DNA from: Agarivorans sp. TSD2052 | GTDB taxonomy: Bacteria > Pseudomonadota > Gammaproteobacteria > Enterobacterales > Celerinatantimonadaceae | Assembly (NCBI RefSeq): GCF_023238625.1 | Contig: NZ_CP096670.1 | Location: 2,097,501-2,161,500 of the forward strand | Length of the DNA stretch: 64,000 nt | Direction of reading: 5' to 3' | The notes under the pieces: generated by a model | The model's database searches: none | Seen by the model: the letters and a program-made list of their open reading frames with translations, nothing else | Told to the model about the DNA's origin: nothing | Shown: one piece after another, positions 9,658-19,124 of the stretch | How the letters are laid out: each line of letters starts with the position of its first letter | Numbering within the stretch: the stretch's first letter is position 1 | Made by a program: the position numbers and the translations under genes

Positions 9658-12600
9658 ATGATCCCGAAGTTAAACCCTCAGAATTCTCTAGAATCACTGT
9701 ATGTTGATTACCTAAATAAGCTTGAGCAATCTCCTTTCACCGGTGAAATTAGTACCACTTACGCTAGTCGCCTAGCGGTAGCTACAGACAATTCGGTATA
9801 TCAATATTTACCACAAGCTGTCGTTTTTCCTAAAAGCAGCGCTGATATCAAACAGCTTTGTAGATTAGCATCAGCTTCAGCATTTGAGTCTATTAAATTG
9901 ACTCCTCGCGGCGGCGGCACGGGTACTAATGGACAATCTTTAACTGAAGGTATTGTCGTAGATCTGTCAAAGTTTATGCACAGAGTATTAGAGCTTAATG
10001 TAGAAGAGCGTTGGGTTCGAGTTGAAACAGGCATTGTTAAAGACCAGCTAAATGCCGCTCTTAAACAACATGGGCTATTTTTCTCACCTGAACTATCAAC
10101 CAGTAACCGAGCAACATTGGGTGGTATGATTAATACCGATGCTTCCGGACAAGGCTCATTGGTTTATGGTAAAACCAGTGATCATGTGTTGTCCTTAAAA
10201 GCGGTGTTGGCGAGTGGCGAAGAATTGGATACCGGTGAGTTGGCTCTTGATCAAATAGATCAGCAGCGCCATTCCTTAGGGGGTATCTATGCAGCAGTTA
10301 AACATGCCTGTGTAAATCAACGTGATTTAGTGGAACAGAAATTTCCAAAATTGAATCGATTTTTGACAGGTTATGACCTGAAAAATGCCTATAACCCAGA
10401 CAAAGACAGTATTGATTTAACCCGCATTTTGTGTGGCTCAGAAGGTTCGCTTGCCTTCATCACCGAAGCTAAGCTGGACCTCACAGAGATCCCTAAGTTT
10501 CGAACCTTAGTAACGGTAAAGTACGATTCATTTAATTCGGCTTTACGTCATGCACCCAGTTTGGTTAACGCTCGCGCTCTTTCAGTAGAAACTATCGATT
10601 CTAAAGTACTTAACTTAGCCCGCAAAGATGTTGTTTGGGATAGTGTCAGCAATCTAATAAGCGATGTTGCTGAGCATGATTTACAGGGGATTAATATTGT
10701 CGAGTTCGCTGAAAATGATGAAGTCCTCCAGAATGAAAAAGTCTCGTCTTTATTAAACACATTGTCTGATAGCAATATTTTGCAGTTAGGCGTCATCGGC
10801 TTTCAGCATTGTGATGACCTAGCGAGTATCAACGCTATTTACAACATGCGCAAAAAAGCGGTTGGCCTTTTGGGTAATACCGAAGGTAGTGCAAAACCGG
10901 TGGCCTTTGCTGAAGATACTTGTGTACCACCTGAGAACTTAGCCGACTACATAGTAGAATTCCGGGAATTACTCGATTCAAATGCACTGCAGTATGGGAT
11001 GTTTGGCCATGTTGATTCTGGTGTACTACATGTAAGACCGGCACTTGACTTGTGCGACCCTGAACAAGAAATACTGATGCGTGAGATATCAGACCAAGTG
11101 GTTGCACTCACAGCAAAATATAAAGGCCTTATGTGGGGTGAACACGGTAAGGGCTTCCGCTCTGAATATAGCCCAGCGTTTTTTGGCGATGAGTTATTCG
11201 CCGAGCTAAGGAAAATTAAAGCGGCATTTGATCCTCACAATCAAATTAATCCGGGAAAAATATGTACCCCGTTACATAGTAAAGAATTATTAGTCTCTGT
11301 AGACGGTACAAAACGTGGTGAGTATGACCGAGCAATTGCCATTGAAGTGCGAGATAGCTACAAAAATGCAATGGAATGTAACGGTAACGGCTTATGTTTT
11401 AACTACGATACTAGCAGTCCGATGTGCCCTTCTTTTAAAGCAACCGGTGATCGACGCTATTCTCCTAAAGGTCGTGCAGGCTTAATGCGCGAATGGCTGA
11501 GGCAATTGGCGGCGCTTAAAATAGACCCCTTAGCTCAAGAGCAAAAAATCAATTCAAGCTTTATTTCTCCTGAAAGCTTCTTACTAAAAATACGTAATAG
11601 TATTGCTAAGTCTAAAGGCGAGTACGATTACAGCCATGAAGTTTACGATGCGATGCAGACCTGTTTGGCCTGTAAGGCATGTACTACAGGATGTCCGATT
11701 AAAGTGGATGTCCCGACTTTTCGCTCGCGCTTTCTAAATATTTACCACGGCAGATATTTGCGTCCCTTAAAAGACTATTTTGTTGCTTATGTTGAAAGTT
11801 ACGCTCCACTAATGGCAAAAGCACCACGCCTATTTAATACCTTAATGGCCCCACAATGGGTAAATGGTTTAGTGACAAAAACCATTGGCATGGTCGATAT
11901 ACCAGCTTTGAGTTTTCCTACTTTAGCGCAACGAGTACCTGAAAGTTTAAGCTCTAAATATGACTATAAAGCCTTACAAGCTTTAAGCGATGAACAGAAA
12001 CAAAATACGGTACTCATCGTTCAAGACCCTTTCACAACATTTTACGAAGCTGAGTTAGTCGCAGACTTCATTGATTTAGCGAAGAAATTGGGCATTACAC
12101 CAGTACTGTTGCCATTTAAGCCCAATGGCAAGCCACAACACATTAAAGGCTTCCTGAGTAAATTTAATAAGTCTGCACAAACCAGTGCCGCATTTTTAAA
12201 TCAAGTCGCAGAACTAGGGATAAAAATGGTTGGGGTTGAGCCCGCCTTAGTGCTGTGTTACCGCGACGAGTACAACCATGCCTTAGGTGATAAACGTGGT
12301 GACTTCGAAGTACAAGTAGTTCAAGAGTGGCTAGATTCACTCACCCCTCAGCATGTTGAATCACAACAAGTGAGTGATACAGAGGCCTGGTATTTATTTG
12401 GTCACTGTACTGAGAAAGCCTTAAAAGCAGACGCCTTCAAACAATGGCAACATGTTTTCAGCCGCTTTGGAGCTAAACTCGAAGATGTCGCCGTGGGGTG
12501 TTGTGGTATGGCTGGAACTTACGGGCATGACGCAAAACAATATGAAACGTCTAAGGCTATCTACGACTTGAGTTGGAAGCAGAAAATGGCCAGCTTACCG

Positions 12601-12708
12601 CCAGAGCGTTGCATGGTGACTGGTTACTCGTGCCGTAGCCAGGTAAAACGGCTAGAGGGGACAAAGCCTAAACATCCACTACAAATATTGTTGAGCTTAC
12701 TGCCTTGA
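9658..12708 (+). CDS. ydiJ: YdiJ, FAD and Fe-S D-2-hydroxyglutarate dehydrogenase family
   Basis: Large fused oxidoreductase. Residues about 50-270 are a FAD-binding domain of the PCMH type (TPRGGGTGTNGQS, RATLGGMINTDASG). Residues 270-530 are an FAD-oxidase C-terminal domain (FGHVDSGVLHVRP, WGEHGKGFRSEY). A Cys-rich Fe-S part follows: C574-NGNGLC, then the ferredoxin-like cluster C669-X2-C-X2-C-X3-CP. The C-terminal CCG domain has C948-C949-G950. E. coli YdiJ (1018 residues) is a D-2-hydroxyglutarate dehydrogenase; length and layout agree. The upstream ATG at 9650 opens only a three-codon frame overlapping the start as ATGA. It is coupled to ydiI. Confidence 0.9.
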   Translation: MIPKLNPQNSLESLYVDYLNKLEQSPFTGEISTTYASRLAVATDNSVYQYLPQAVVFPKSSADIKQLCRLASASAFESIKLTPRGGGTGTNGQSLTEGIVVDLSKFMHRVLELNVEERWVRVETGIVKDQLNAALKQHGLFFSPELSTSNRATLGGMINTDASGQGSLVYGKTSDHVLSLKAVLASGEELDTGELALDQIDQQRHSLGGIYAAVKHACVNQRDLVEQKFPKLNRFLTGYDLKNAYNPDKDSIDLTRILCGSEGSLAFITEAKLDLTEIPKFRTLVTVKYDSFNSALRHAPSLVNARALSVETIDSKVLNLARKDVVWDSVSNLISDVAEHDLQGINIVEFAENDEVLQNEKVSSLLNTLSDSNILQLGVIGFQHCDDLASINAIYNMRKKAVGLLGNTEGSAKPVAFAEDTCVPPENLADYIVEFRELLDSNALQYGMFGHVDSGVLHVRPALDLCDPEQEILMREISDQVVALTAKYKGLMWGEHGKGFRSEYSPAFFGDELFAELRKIKAAFDPHNQINPGKICTPLHSKELLVSVDGTKRGEYDRAIAIEVRDSYKNAMECNGNGLCFNYDTSSPMCPSFKATGDRRYSPKGRAGLMREWLRQLAALKIDPLAQEQKINSSFISPESFLLKIRNSIAKSKGEYDYSHEVYDAMQTCLACKACTTGCPIKVDVPTFRSRFLNIYHGRYLRPLKDYFVAYVESYAPLMAKAPRLFNTLMAPQWVNGLVTKTIGMVDIPALSFPTLAQRVPESLSSKYDYKALQALSDEQKQNTVLIVQDPFTTFYEAELVADFIDLAKKLGITPVLLPFKPNGKPQHIKGFLSKFNKSAQTSAAFLNQVAELGIKMVGVEPALVLCYRDEYNHALGDKRGDFEVQVVQEWLDSLTPQHVESQQVSDTEAWYLFGHCTEKALKADAFKQWQHVFSRFGAKLEDVAVGCCGMAGTYGHDAKQYETSKAIYDLSWKQKMASLPPERCMVTGYSCRSQVKRLEGTKPKHPLQILLSLLP

Positions 12709-13121
12709 GTATTTGGAATTTGCCAATGAACTTGGCGAGCTTAAACCAGATGGGCGAGGGCAATATGCTCGCTTTTCTGGATATTAAGTTTACCGAGGTG
12801 GGCGACAATTATTTAGTCGCTACTATGCCCGTTACAGATCGGGTTAAGCAACCAATGGGCTTGTTGCACGGGGGCGCTAGTGTAGTGCTAGCTGAAAGCT
12901 TAGGCAGTTGCGCGGCTTATTGTGTTGCCGGTAGCAGTGCTTTTGTCGTAGGCGTAGAGGTCAATGCTAATCATCTAAAAGCGGTACGTAGTGGTGAAGT
13001 GGTGGCTACTGCAAAACCCATTAAAATCGCTAAAACCATGCAAGTTTGGCAAATCGATATTCATCAAGCCAATGATTTAGTGTGTAGTTCACGATTAACG
13101 GTGATGGTGAAGCCAAAGTAA
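12705..13121 (+). CDS. ydiI: YdiI/MenI-type hotdog acyl-CoA thioesterase
   Basis: Hotdog-fold thioesterase; E. coli YdiI (MenI) hydrolyses 1,4-dihydroxy-2-naphthoyl-CoA in menaquinone synthesis. The signature MGLLHGGASVVLAESLGS carries the catalytic Glu64, and QMGEGNM near the N terminus matches E. coli. The TTG start at 12705 overlaps the ydiJ stop (TTGA) and gives SIWNLPMNLASLN, which aligns with the E. coli N terminus, so I prefer it to ATG 12726. The ydiJ-ydiI pairing is the same as in E. coli. Menaquinone synthesis as its role here is inference. Confidence 0.88.
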   Translation: MSIWNLPMNLASLNQMGEGNMLAFLDIKFTEVGDNYLVATMPVTDRVKQPMGLLHGGASVVLAESLGSCAAYCVAGSSAFVVGVEVNANHLKAVRSGEVVATAKPIKIAKTMQVWQIDIHQANDLVCSSRLTVMVKPK

Positions 13122-13312
13122 CTTAAGGCATCCGGCTGTCTACTCAGCGTTGTACCCGTTACAGCGCTAACTTTTTCCCTAACAATTCAATATTTTCCGA
13201 TTTATTGAACTTTTGTTGTATGCGGCGTCTAAGATACACACAATTATTTTGAAGATTAGGCACTTAGCGACTAACTTTGAATAAGTATTCTGCAATCAAC
13301 TTAGGGATCCCT

Positions 13313-14377
13313 ATGACATTTCGTGCATATCGCGGTCTAGCTGTTTTTGCCAGTAGCCTGTTGCTGCTCGCTTGTAACAACGACTCCGTAGAGTCCGTCA
13401 ATAACTTTCCACGACCGGTTAAAGTAGAACAAGTGGAGATTGGTAAAGGGACTCGCATAAGAACCCTACCCGGTGAAACATTTGCTTCTGATACCGCTAT
13501 TCTGTCTTTTCAAGTAGCGGGGCGCTTAGACGAAATCTTAGTGAAACCCGGACAATTTGTAAAAGCAGGGCAAACGCTGGCAAATTTGGACCCAGCAATG
13601 TACAACCAAGAGCATGAAGTAGCCAAAGCAAATTATCAATTAGCCAAAGTGTTATTTGACCGCTCGAAACAGTTAGTTGATAAAGGTGTTATTTCTCGTA
13701 GCGATTATGATAAATCAAAAAGCGAGTATGCAATCAGCAAGGCCGCGTTAGATAAAGCCGAAGTCAACTTAACGTATACTACTTTGCTGGCGCCTTACGA
13801 TGGGCTTATCGCCAGTAAATATGCCGAGCAATTTGAATTTGTGTACGAAAAACAACAAGTGCTTAGCCTACAAACAGAATCAACCATTGATGTAAACTTT
13901 CAATTGCCTGAACGCTTAATTGGTATCTTTCAAGATGCTCGAAGAAATGGACAGTTAGCGCCTAATTTGGCGGTACAGTTTCAGGGTAGAGAGCAATGGT
14001 ACACCGCTGCGCTTAAAGAATTGAGTACCGTCGCAGATCCATCTACTGCTAGTTACACCATTGTTTTAACTATGCCAATACCTGAAGAACTTAACATATT
14101 TCCGGGAATGGCTACTTTAGTGCAAATAGAATCCTCTAGTGCAGTTAGCGGAAATAAATTGCTAGTGCCGGCTGGCGGGCTCGTTGAAGAATCCGGACAG
14201 AACTTCGTGTTCATTTGGGATCCTGAAAAAAACATTGTAAACAAAAAGGCGATTACTCTAGAAAAGGGAATTGTTACTGGTGGGCTAAATGATGGTGATT
14301 GGTTAGTGCAAGCTGGGGCTCAAGAACTTAGCGACGGCCAAGCCGCCGTGCAGTGGATTAAAGAGAGAGGGCTTTAA
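13313..14377 (+). CDS. RND efflux periplasmic adaptor lipoprotein, first copy
   Basis: Membrane-fusion protein linking the RND pump to an outer-membrane channel. The N terminus is a lipoprotein signal (FASSLLLLAC, lipobox LLAC). It is followed by a barrel-sandwich segment (VAGRLDEILVKPGQFVKAGQ), a helical hairpin (about 95-155) and a second barrel-sandwich half (LLAPYDGLIASKYAEQFEFV). ATG 13313 sits behind AGGGA; an upstream TTG would put 12 residues before the signal peptide. The second adaptor gene starts one base after this stop. No regulator gene is adjacent upstream. Confidence 0.88.
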   Translation: MTFRAYRGLAVFASSLLLLACNNDSVESVNNFPRPVKVEQVEIGKGTRIRTLPGETFASDTAILSFQVAGRLDEILVKPGQFVKAGQTLANLDPAMYNQEHEVAKANYQLAKVLFDRSKQLVDKGVISRSDYDKSKSEYAISKAALDKAEVNLTYTTLLAPYDGLIASKYAEQFEFVYEKQQVLSLQTESTIDVNFQLPERLIGIFQDARRNGQLAPNLAVQFQGREQWYTAALKELSTVADPSTASYTIVLTMPIPEELNIFPGMATLVQIESSSAVSGNKLLVPAGGLVEESGQNFVFIWDPEKNIVNKKAITLEKGIVTGGLNDGDWLVQAGAQELSDGQAAVQWIKERGL

Positions 14378-14378
14378 C

Positions 14379-15461
14379 ATGCAAAATAAACTTATAATAG
14401 CTAGCTGCGCATTTGCCACTCTGTTAACTGCCTGTGGTGGTGAACAAGATATTGATTTACCCATTCAAACAGTCGAGGTATACAGCTTACCCGACACCAC
14501 CAATGCGGTAGAAAGAGACTTTAATGGTATTACCCGAGCACATGATTTAGCTGAACTTTCTTTTCGTGTTGAAGGCGAAATTAAATCAATAAACATCAAT
14601 AAGGGCCAAAAAGTTAAAAAGGGAGAGCTGCTAGCGTCGCTTGATAAACGCGATTACCAAATTGTAGTCGATGACCGAAAAGCCCGTTTAACCCTCACTG
14701 AGCAGCAGTTTAAACGTGCCAAAGCGTTACTCGACAAAGCGCTATTATCACAAAGCGAATATGACAAAATGCGTGCAGAGTATTTAGTCGCTTCTGCAGA
14801 GTATAAGAATGCTTTGTTAATGTTTGACTATACCGAACTGAGAGCCCCCTTTGATGGCATTATTGGAGACGTGTTTGCCGATCCTTTTGTCAATGTTCAA
14901 CCTGGTTTAGCGGTATTGAGCATGCATAAAGTGGATTACGTAGAAATTGACGTGCAACTACCCGACATGATTCTCGCTGTCGCTAAATTAGGAGCAGATA
15001 GAATTAGAAGCTTAGAGGTTGAAGTTGTCTATGAAGCTTTTCCTGACAAAGTATTTAAAGCCGTGCCTTACGAACTGAATCTAGAGAAAAACCCAAGTAC
15101 TCGTAGTTATATTGCTACGTTCTTAGTGCCTTTTGATAAAGAGTTTGGGGTGTTAGAAGGAATGCCGGCTAAAGTCTCAATCGACCTATCAGATTTGACC
15201 TATACCTATGACCGAGACTTTTTAGTTCCTATTGCTTCGGTGGTTATGCCTGATGGGTCTTCGATAGGTAATCAACGACCCATCGTTTGGCGTTATAAAG
15301 AAGATCACACCGTAGAGCAACAAGAAGTGGCGCTAGGAACCCTTACCGGCAACATGGTAGAAATTAATCAGGGTCTTCAAAATGGTGACGTTATTGTGTC
15401 ACTTGGCGGTAATCGACTGGTTGACGGTCAAAAAGTGGTTTTAAAGAAGGATAAGCAATGA
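14379..15461 (+). CDS. RND efflux periplasmic adaptor lipoprotein, second copy
   Basis: Second membrane-fusion protein, distinct in sequence from the first but with the same layout: lipoprotein signal (TLLTAC), barrel-sandwich halves (FRVEGEIKSININKGQKVKK and LRAPFDGIIGDVFADPF) and a helical hairpin between. Its stop overlaps the pump start (ATGA). Two adaptors with one pump is the plan of V. cholerae VexIJK and P. aeruginosa TriABC, where both adaptors are needed for full function. Confidence 0.88.
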   Translation: MQNKLIIASCAFATLLTACGGEQDIDLPIQTVEVYSLPDTTNAVERDFNGITRAHDLAELSFRVEGEIKSININKGQKVKKGELLASLDKRDYQIVVDDRKARLTLTEQQFKRAKALLDKALLSQSEYDKMRAEYLVASAEYKNALLMFDYTELRAPFDGIIGDVFADPFVNVQPGLAVLSMHKVDYVEIDVQLPDMILAVAKLGADRIRSLEVEVVYEAFPDKVFKAVPYELNLEKNPSTRSYIATFLVPFDKEFGVLEGMPAKVSIDLSDLTYTYDRDFLVPIASVVMPDGSSIGNQRPIVWRYKEDHTVEQQEVALGTLTGNMVEINQGLQNGDVIVSLGGNRLVDGQKVVLKKDKQ

Positions 15462-18400
15462 ACATCGCAGGCTATTTTGTAAAAAACTCAATCATAAGTT
15501 GGATGTTCACCCTAATTTTATTGATAGGAGGGGTCTTGTCATTTAGTGGTTTAGGGCAATTGGAAGATCCCCCTTTTACGATTAAAGATGCAGTAGTGGT
15601 TACCATGTACCCCGGTGCCACTTCTACAGAAGTTGAAGAAGAAGTCACTTACCCTATTGAAAAAGCGATACAAGCACTGCCTTATGTAGACTATATAGTC
15701 TCACTTAGTACCCCCGGCATGTCGCAAATTACCGTGACCATGAAAAACACTTACGGTCCTGACGAGTTGCCGCAGATTTGGGATGAACTACGCCGTAAAG
15801 TCGGTGATATGACCTCTCAATTGCCGCCAGGTGTGTCTACACCATTAGTTAATGATGACTTTGGGGATGTTTACGGCATCATGTATATGGTGTCTGGGGA
15901 AAACTACGATTATAGAGATCTACAAGATTATGTAGATTACGTTAAACGTGAAATCGAATTAGTACCTGGTGTGGGTAAGGTAACTTTAGCAGGTGCACAG
16001 ACTGAACAAGTTTTTATAGAAATTTCGATTCAAAAGCTCGCCACCTTTAATCTTGACCCAGCGCTTATTACTAGTTTGCTTAACTCTCAAAACATGGTGA
16101 CATCAGCTGGTAATATAAAGATAGCCGGCGATCAGTTGACTATTAGACCCACAGGTATCTTTAAATCAGTTGAGGAGCTCGGTGACCTGATTATTCCTGG
16201 CACAACCGGTGATAAGCTGATTTACCTCAAAGACGTCGCCACAGTAAGCCGAGGTTATCAGGAGATCCCAAGCAACTTGGTAAGTTTTAATCAGCAGCAA
16301 GCGATAAATATTGGTGTGTCGTTTACCAGCGGTGTCAATGTGGTGGAAATAGGTAAAAATATTGAAACCAAACTAAACGACATTGATCACGCAAGACCCG
16401 CGGGTATGACCATTGAGTCTATGTATAACCAGCCGCAAGAAGTTGATAAGTCGGTCAGCTCATTTGTTTGGAATTTAATCTTAGCGGTGGTGATTGTCAT
16501 CGTGGTGTTATTGGTGTTCATGGGCTTGAAAAGTGGCATTTTGATCGGTCTGATTTTGTTCCTAACATGTTTAGGTACATTCATACTGATGAAACAAGCC
16601 GAGATTGAACTGCAACGCATATCACTTGGGGCGCTCATTATTGCTCTCGGGATGCTAGTCGATAACGCCATTGTCGTCGTAGAAGGGATTTTAATGGGAC
16701 GAAAAAAGGGCTTAAGTACCCTTGATGCGGCCCAAGAAATTGTTGGCCAAACGATGTGGCCTTTATTAGCGGCGACTATTATCGCCATTACCGCTTTTGC
16801 TCCGATTGGCTTGTCACCTGATTCCACCGGCGAATTTGCCGGTTCGTTATTTTGGGTTCTGTTGTTTTCACTGTTTCTATCTTGGATTACGGCTATCACA
16901 ATTACGCCGTTCTTTGCGCAGTTGTTTTTTGGCAAAGAAGGAGATGCGCAAACCGAAGGAGATGATAACGACCCGTATAAAGGTGCCTTTTTTAATGCCT
17001 ATAAAGCGCTGTTAGACTTCTGCTTACGTTTTAAATGGCCAACCCTTATCGTAGTGGTTAGTTTGTTTGTAGTGTCTGTGTTCGGCTTTGGCTATGTGAA
17101 GCAATCTTTCTTCCCACCTTCATCAACCCCGATATTTCTAGTTGACGTATGGATGCCAGAAGGTACTGATATACGTGAGACTCATCAGTCAGTATCTAGC
17201 ATAGAAAACATGGCCCGACAGATAGATGCCGTTGAATTTGTTTCATCGTCGGTGGGTAAAGGTTTTCAGCGCTTTATGCTAACTTATGCTCCGGAGAAGA
17301 GTTATGGCTCTTATGCACAAATTGCAGTTAGAACCAGTGATGCTGAAACTGCAGCGGCAGCGATGTCCTCACTGCGTAAGCAGGTCGAACAGCAATTTCC
17401 TCAAGCACAGTTCAAATTTAAAAACCTTGAAATTGGTCCATCTACTGACGCCAAGATCGAAGCCCGTATTTCAGGCTCTAATCCAGATGTATTGCGCTCG
17501 ATAGCTGGTGATATCAAAGCTATATTTGATAACACTCCTGGAACAGTAAACGTGCGCCATGATTGGCGTGATAGAGTTAAATACATCGAACCAAAGTTTA
17601 ATGAAACCCAAGCTAGGCGTTTAGGTATAAATAAGGCGGATATAGACCAAACATTTGAGTTTGCTTTTGCCGGCACAAGTTTTGGTTTGTATCGCGAAGG
17701 CACCACTTTGCTGCCTATTGTCGGCCGTTTACCGGAAGCCGAGCGTATCGATATCGACTCCCTAGAAGGGTTACGAATTTGGAGCCCAAGTTTAAAAACT
17801 TACATTCCGATTCAACAAGTAGTGAATGGCTTTAATGTAAGATTTGAAGATCCCATTATTCAACGTCGCGACAAGAAGCGAACCTTAACAGTATTCGCAG
17901 ATGCCGATTTTGAATATGATATATTGCCGGCTGAATTGTTTGCAAAGATCAAACCTCAAATTGATGCTTTAGAATTACCGTCAGGCTACGAGTTGCAGTG
18001 GGGCGGGGAATATGAGTCATCAGGGGACGCACAAGAAGCGCTATTTGCTTCGTTGCCAATGGGCTATTTGATCATGTTTATGATCACGGTGTTCTTGTTT
18101 AATTCGGTAAAGAAACCCTTGGTTATATGGTGTTGCGTACCGTTGGCTATGATAGGTATCACGTCAGGTTTACTGTTTTTAGGTAAGCCGTTTGGCTTTA
18201 TGGCCTTACTAGGTATGCTCAGTTTATCGGGTATGCTACTTAAAAACGGTATCGTGTTACTAGACCAAATAAATTCTGACATTGCATCGGGTAAAGAGAC
18301 GTATCAAGCGGTATTCGATTCTGCGGTTAGCCGAGTACGCCCTGTTTGTATGGCTGCTGTTACTACTATTCTTGGCGTTGCGCCGCTAATTTCAGATGTA

Positions 18401-18529
18401 TTCTTTGAGTCAATGGCTGCAGTGGTAATGTTTGGTTTAGGTGTCGCTACGGTACTAACCTTGTTGATTGTTCCTGTGTTGTACGTGATTTTCTTTAAAA
18501 TAAGCTATCGAGATTACAAGCAGTTCTAG
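15458..18529 (+). CDS. RND family efflux permease
   Basis: Inner-membrane proton-driven exporter of 1023 residues with the usual twelve membrane helices and two large periplasmic loops. The N terminus (WMFTLILLIGGVLSF, QLEDPPFTIKDAVV) and PGATSTEVEEEVTYPIE are typical of the VexK/MexK-like branch. The proton-relay helix 4 reads GMLVDNAIVVVEG with Asp402-Asn403; AcrB has two Asp residues here. The second-half helices contain GMLLKNGIVLLDQI, with the relay Lys. No outer-membrane channel gene follows, so a TolC-type partner must be elsewhere. Substrates cannot be predicted from sequence. Confidence 0.92.
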   Translation: MNIAGYFVKNSIISWMFTLILLIGGVLSFSGLGQLEDPPFTIKDAVVVTMYPGATSTEVEEEVTYPIEKAIQALPYVDYIVSLSTPGMSQITVTMKNTYGPDELPQIWDELRRKVGDMTSQLPPGVSTPLVNDDFGDVYGIMYMVSGENYDYRDLQDYVDYVKREIELVPGVGKVTLAGAQTEQVFIEISIQKLATFNLDPALITSLLNSQNMVTSAGNIKIAGDQLTIRPTGIFKSVEELGDLIIPGTTGDKLIYLKDVATVSRGYQEIPSNLVSFNQQQAINIGVSFTSGVNVVEIGKNIETKLNDIDHARPAGMTIESMYNQPQEVDKSVSSFVWNLILAVVIVIVVLLVFMGLKSGILIGLILFLTCLGTFILMKQAEIELQRISLGALIIALGMLVDNAIVVVEGILMGRKKGLSTLDAAQEIVGQTMWPLLAATIIAITAFAPIGLSPDSTGEFAGSLFWVLLFSLFLSWITAITITPFFAQLFFGKEGDAQTEGDDNDPYKGAFFNAYKALLDFCLRFKWPTLIVVVSLFVVSVFGFGYVKQSFFPPSSTPIFLVDVWMPEGTDIRETHQSVSSIENMARQIDAVEFVSSSVGKGFQRFMLTYAPEKSYGSYAQIAVRTSDAETAAAAMSSLRKQVEQQFPQAQFKFKNLEIGPSTDAKIEARISGSNPDVLRSIAGDIKAIFDNTPGTVNVRHDWRDRVKYIEPKFNETQARRLGINKADIDQTFEFAFAGTSFGLYREGTTLLPIVGRLPEAERIDIDSLEGLRIWSPSLKTYIPIQQVVNGFNVRFEDPIIQRRDKKRTLTVFADADFEYDILPAELFAKIKPQIDALELPSGYELQWGGEYESSGDAQEALFASLPMGYLIMFMITVFLFNSVKKPLVIWCCVPLAMIGITSGLLFLGKPFGFMALLGMLSLSGMLLKNGIVLLDQINSDIASGKETYQAVFDSAVSRVRPVCMAAVTTILGVAPLISDVFFESMAAVVMFGLGVATVLTLLIVPVLYVIFFKISYRDYKQF

Positions 18530-18551
18530 GCATTGGATAATAGTCAGTAAC

Positions 18552-18579
18552 AAAGGCCGAGTATAAACTCGGCCTTTTT
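18552..18579. terminator. Terminator after the RND operon
   Basis: Stem AAAGGCCGAGT/ACTCGGCCTTT with loop ATAA, then TTT. It lies between convergent genes and may serve the XRE gene too, though only a short A run is present on that side. Confidence 0.82.
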
Positions 18580-18580
18580 A

Positions 18581-19000
18581 TTAGCCGCATAACCCCATGA
18601 CATATCGAACAAAAGGTCTTGCTTCTTGTAGATCAAAATATCCGTCTTTTTTGCGGGTAGTTCTTAAATACTGGTAAGTCGCGACAATCACCTTCATAAC
18701 TTTCTCGTTCTCAACACTTAAGTCATGTTGTTCGGCTGCAGCTAAAGTGAGCTCGACTGCTTTTTCAAGGGCTTCCATGTCTACAACTTCAGCTTTTCGG
18801 TATTGGTAACCTTCTCCAGTCGCTAACCATTCTAACGAGCAGTTAGCCTTCTGTGCTATCTGGTTTGCCTTAGATAAACTAGGTTCGGAACCCTTTAAAT
18901 ATTTTCTAATTAGGCTTTCATTAAGCTCTACTTTACGGGCAAAACCACTGACACTTTGCTCACCCATCAACTCTTGTAATCTTTCGGAAAACTGACTCAT
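18581..19000 (-). CDS. XRE family transcriptional regulator
   Basis: 139-residue protein with an N-terminal helix-turn-helix of the phage repressor/XRE type (about residues 3-60): RLQELMGEQSVSGFARKVELNESLIRKYLKG, then LSKANQIAQKANCSLEWLATGEG. The C-terminal part (70-139) is helical and has no recognised domain. It is divergent from a dehydrogenase gene, and a 26-bp compound dyad lies in the shared control region 20 bases from this start. That arrangement suggests autoregulation and local control. No other phage genes are nearby, so a prophage origin is not supported. Confidence 0.8.
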   Translation of the reverse strand: MSQFSERLQELMGEQSVSGFARKVELNESLIRKYLKGSEPSLSKANQIAQKANCSLEWLATGEGYQYRKAEVVDMEALEKAVELTLAAAEQHDLSVENEKVMKVIVATYQYLRTTRKKDGYFDLQEARPFVRYVMGLCG

Positions 19001-19019
19001 TGTGACTCATTGGTTGAAA

Positions 19020-19045
19020 CTCGAATAGTAGTACTATAGTTCGAG
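19020..19045. promoter_or_regulatory. Compound dyad between the XRE and dehydrogenase genes
   Basis: CTCGAA-N3-TAGTACTA-N3-TTCGAG is symmetric at 20 of 26 positions. Its place in the divergent control region makes it the natural candidate operator for the XRE protein. Confidence 0.55.
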
Positions 19046-19124
19046 GTAATTAGCCTTATAGTGTTGATTCTAGGATTATAAGGAGCAAAATACCAGCTGT
19101 AAATTTACCCATAAGGAGCAATAA

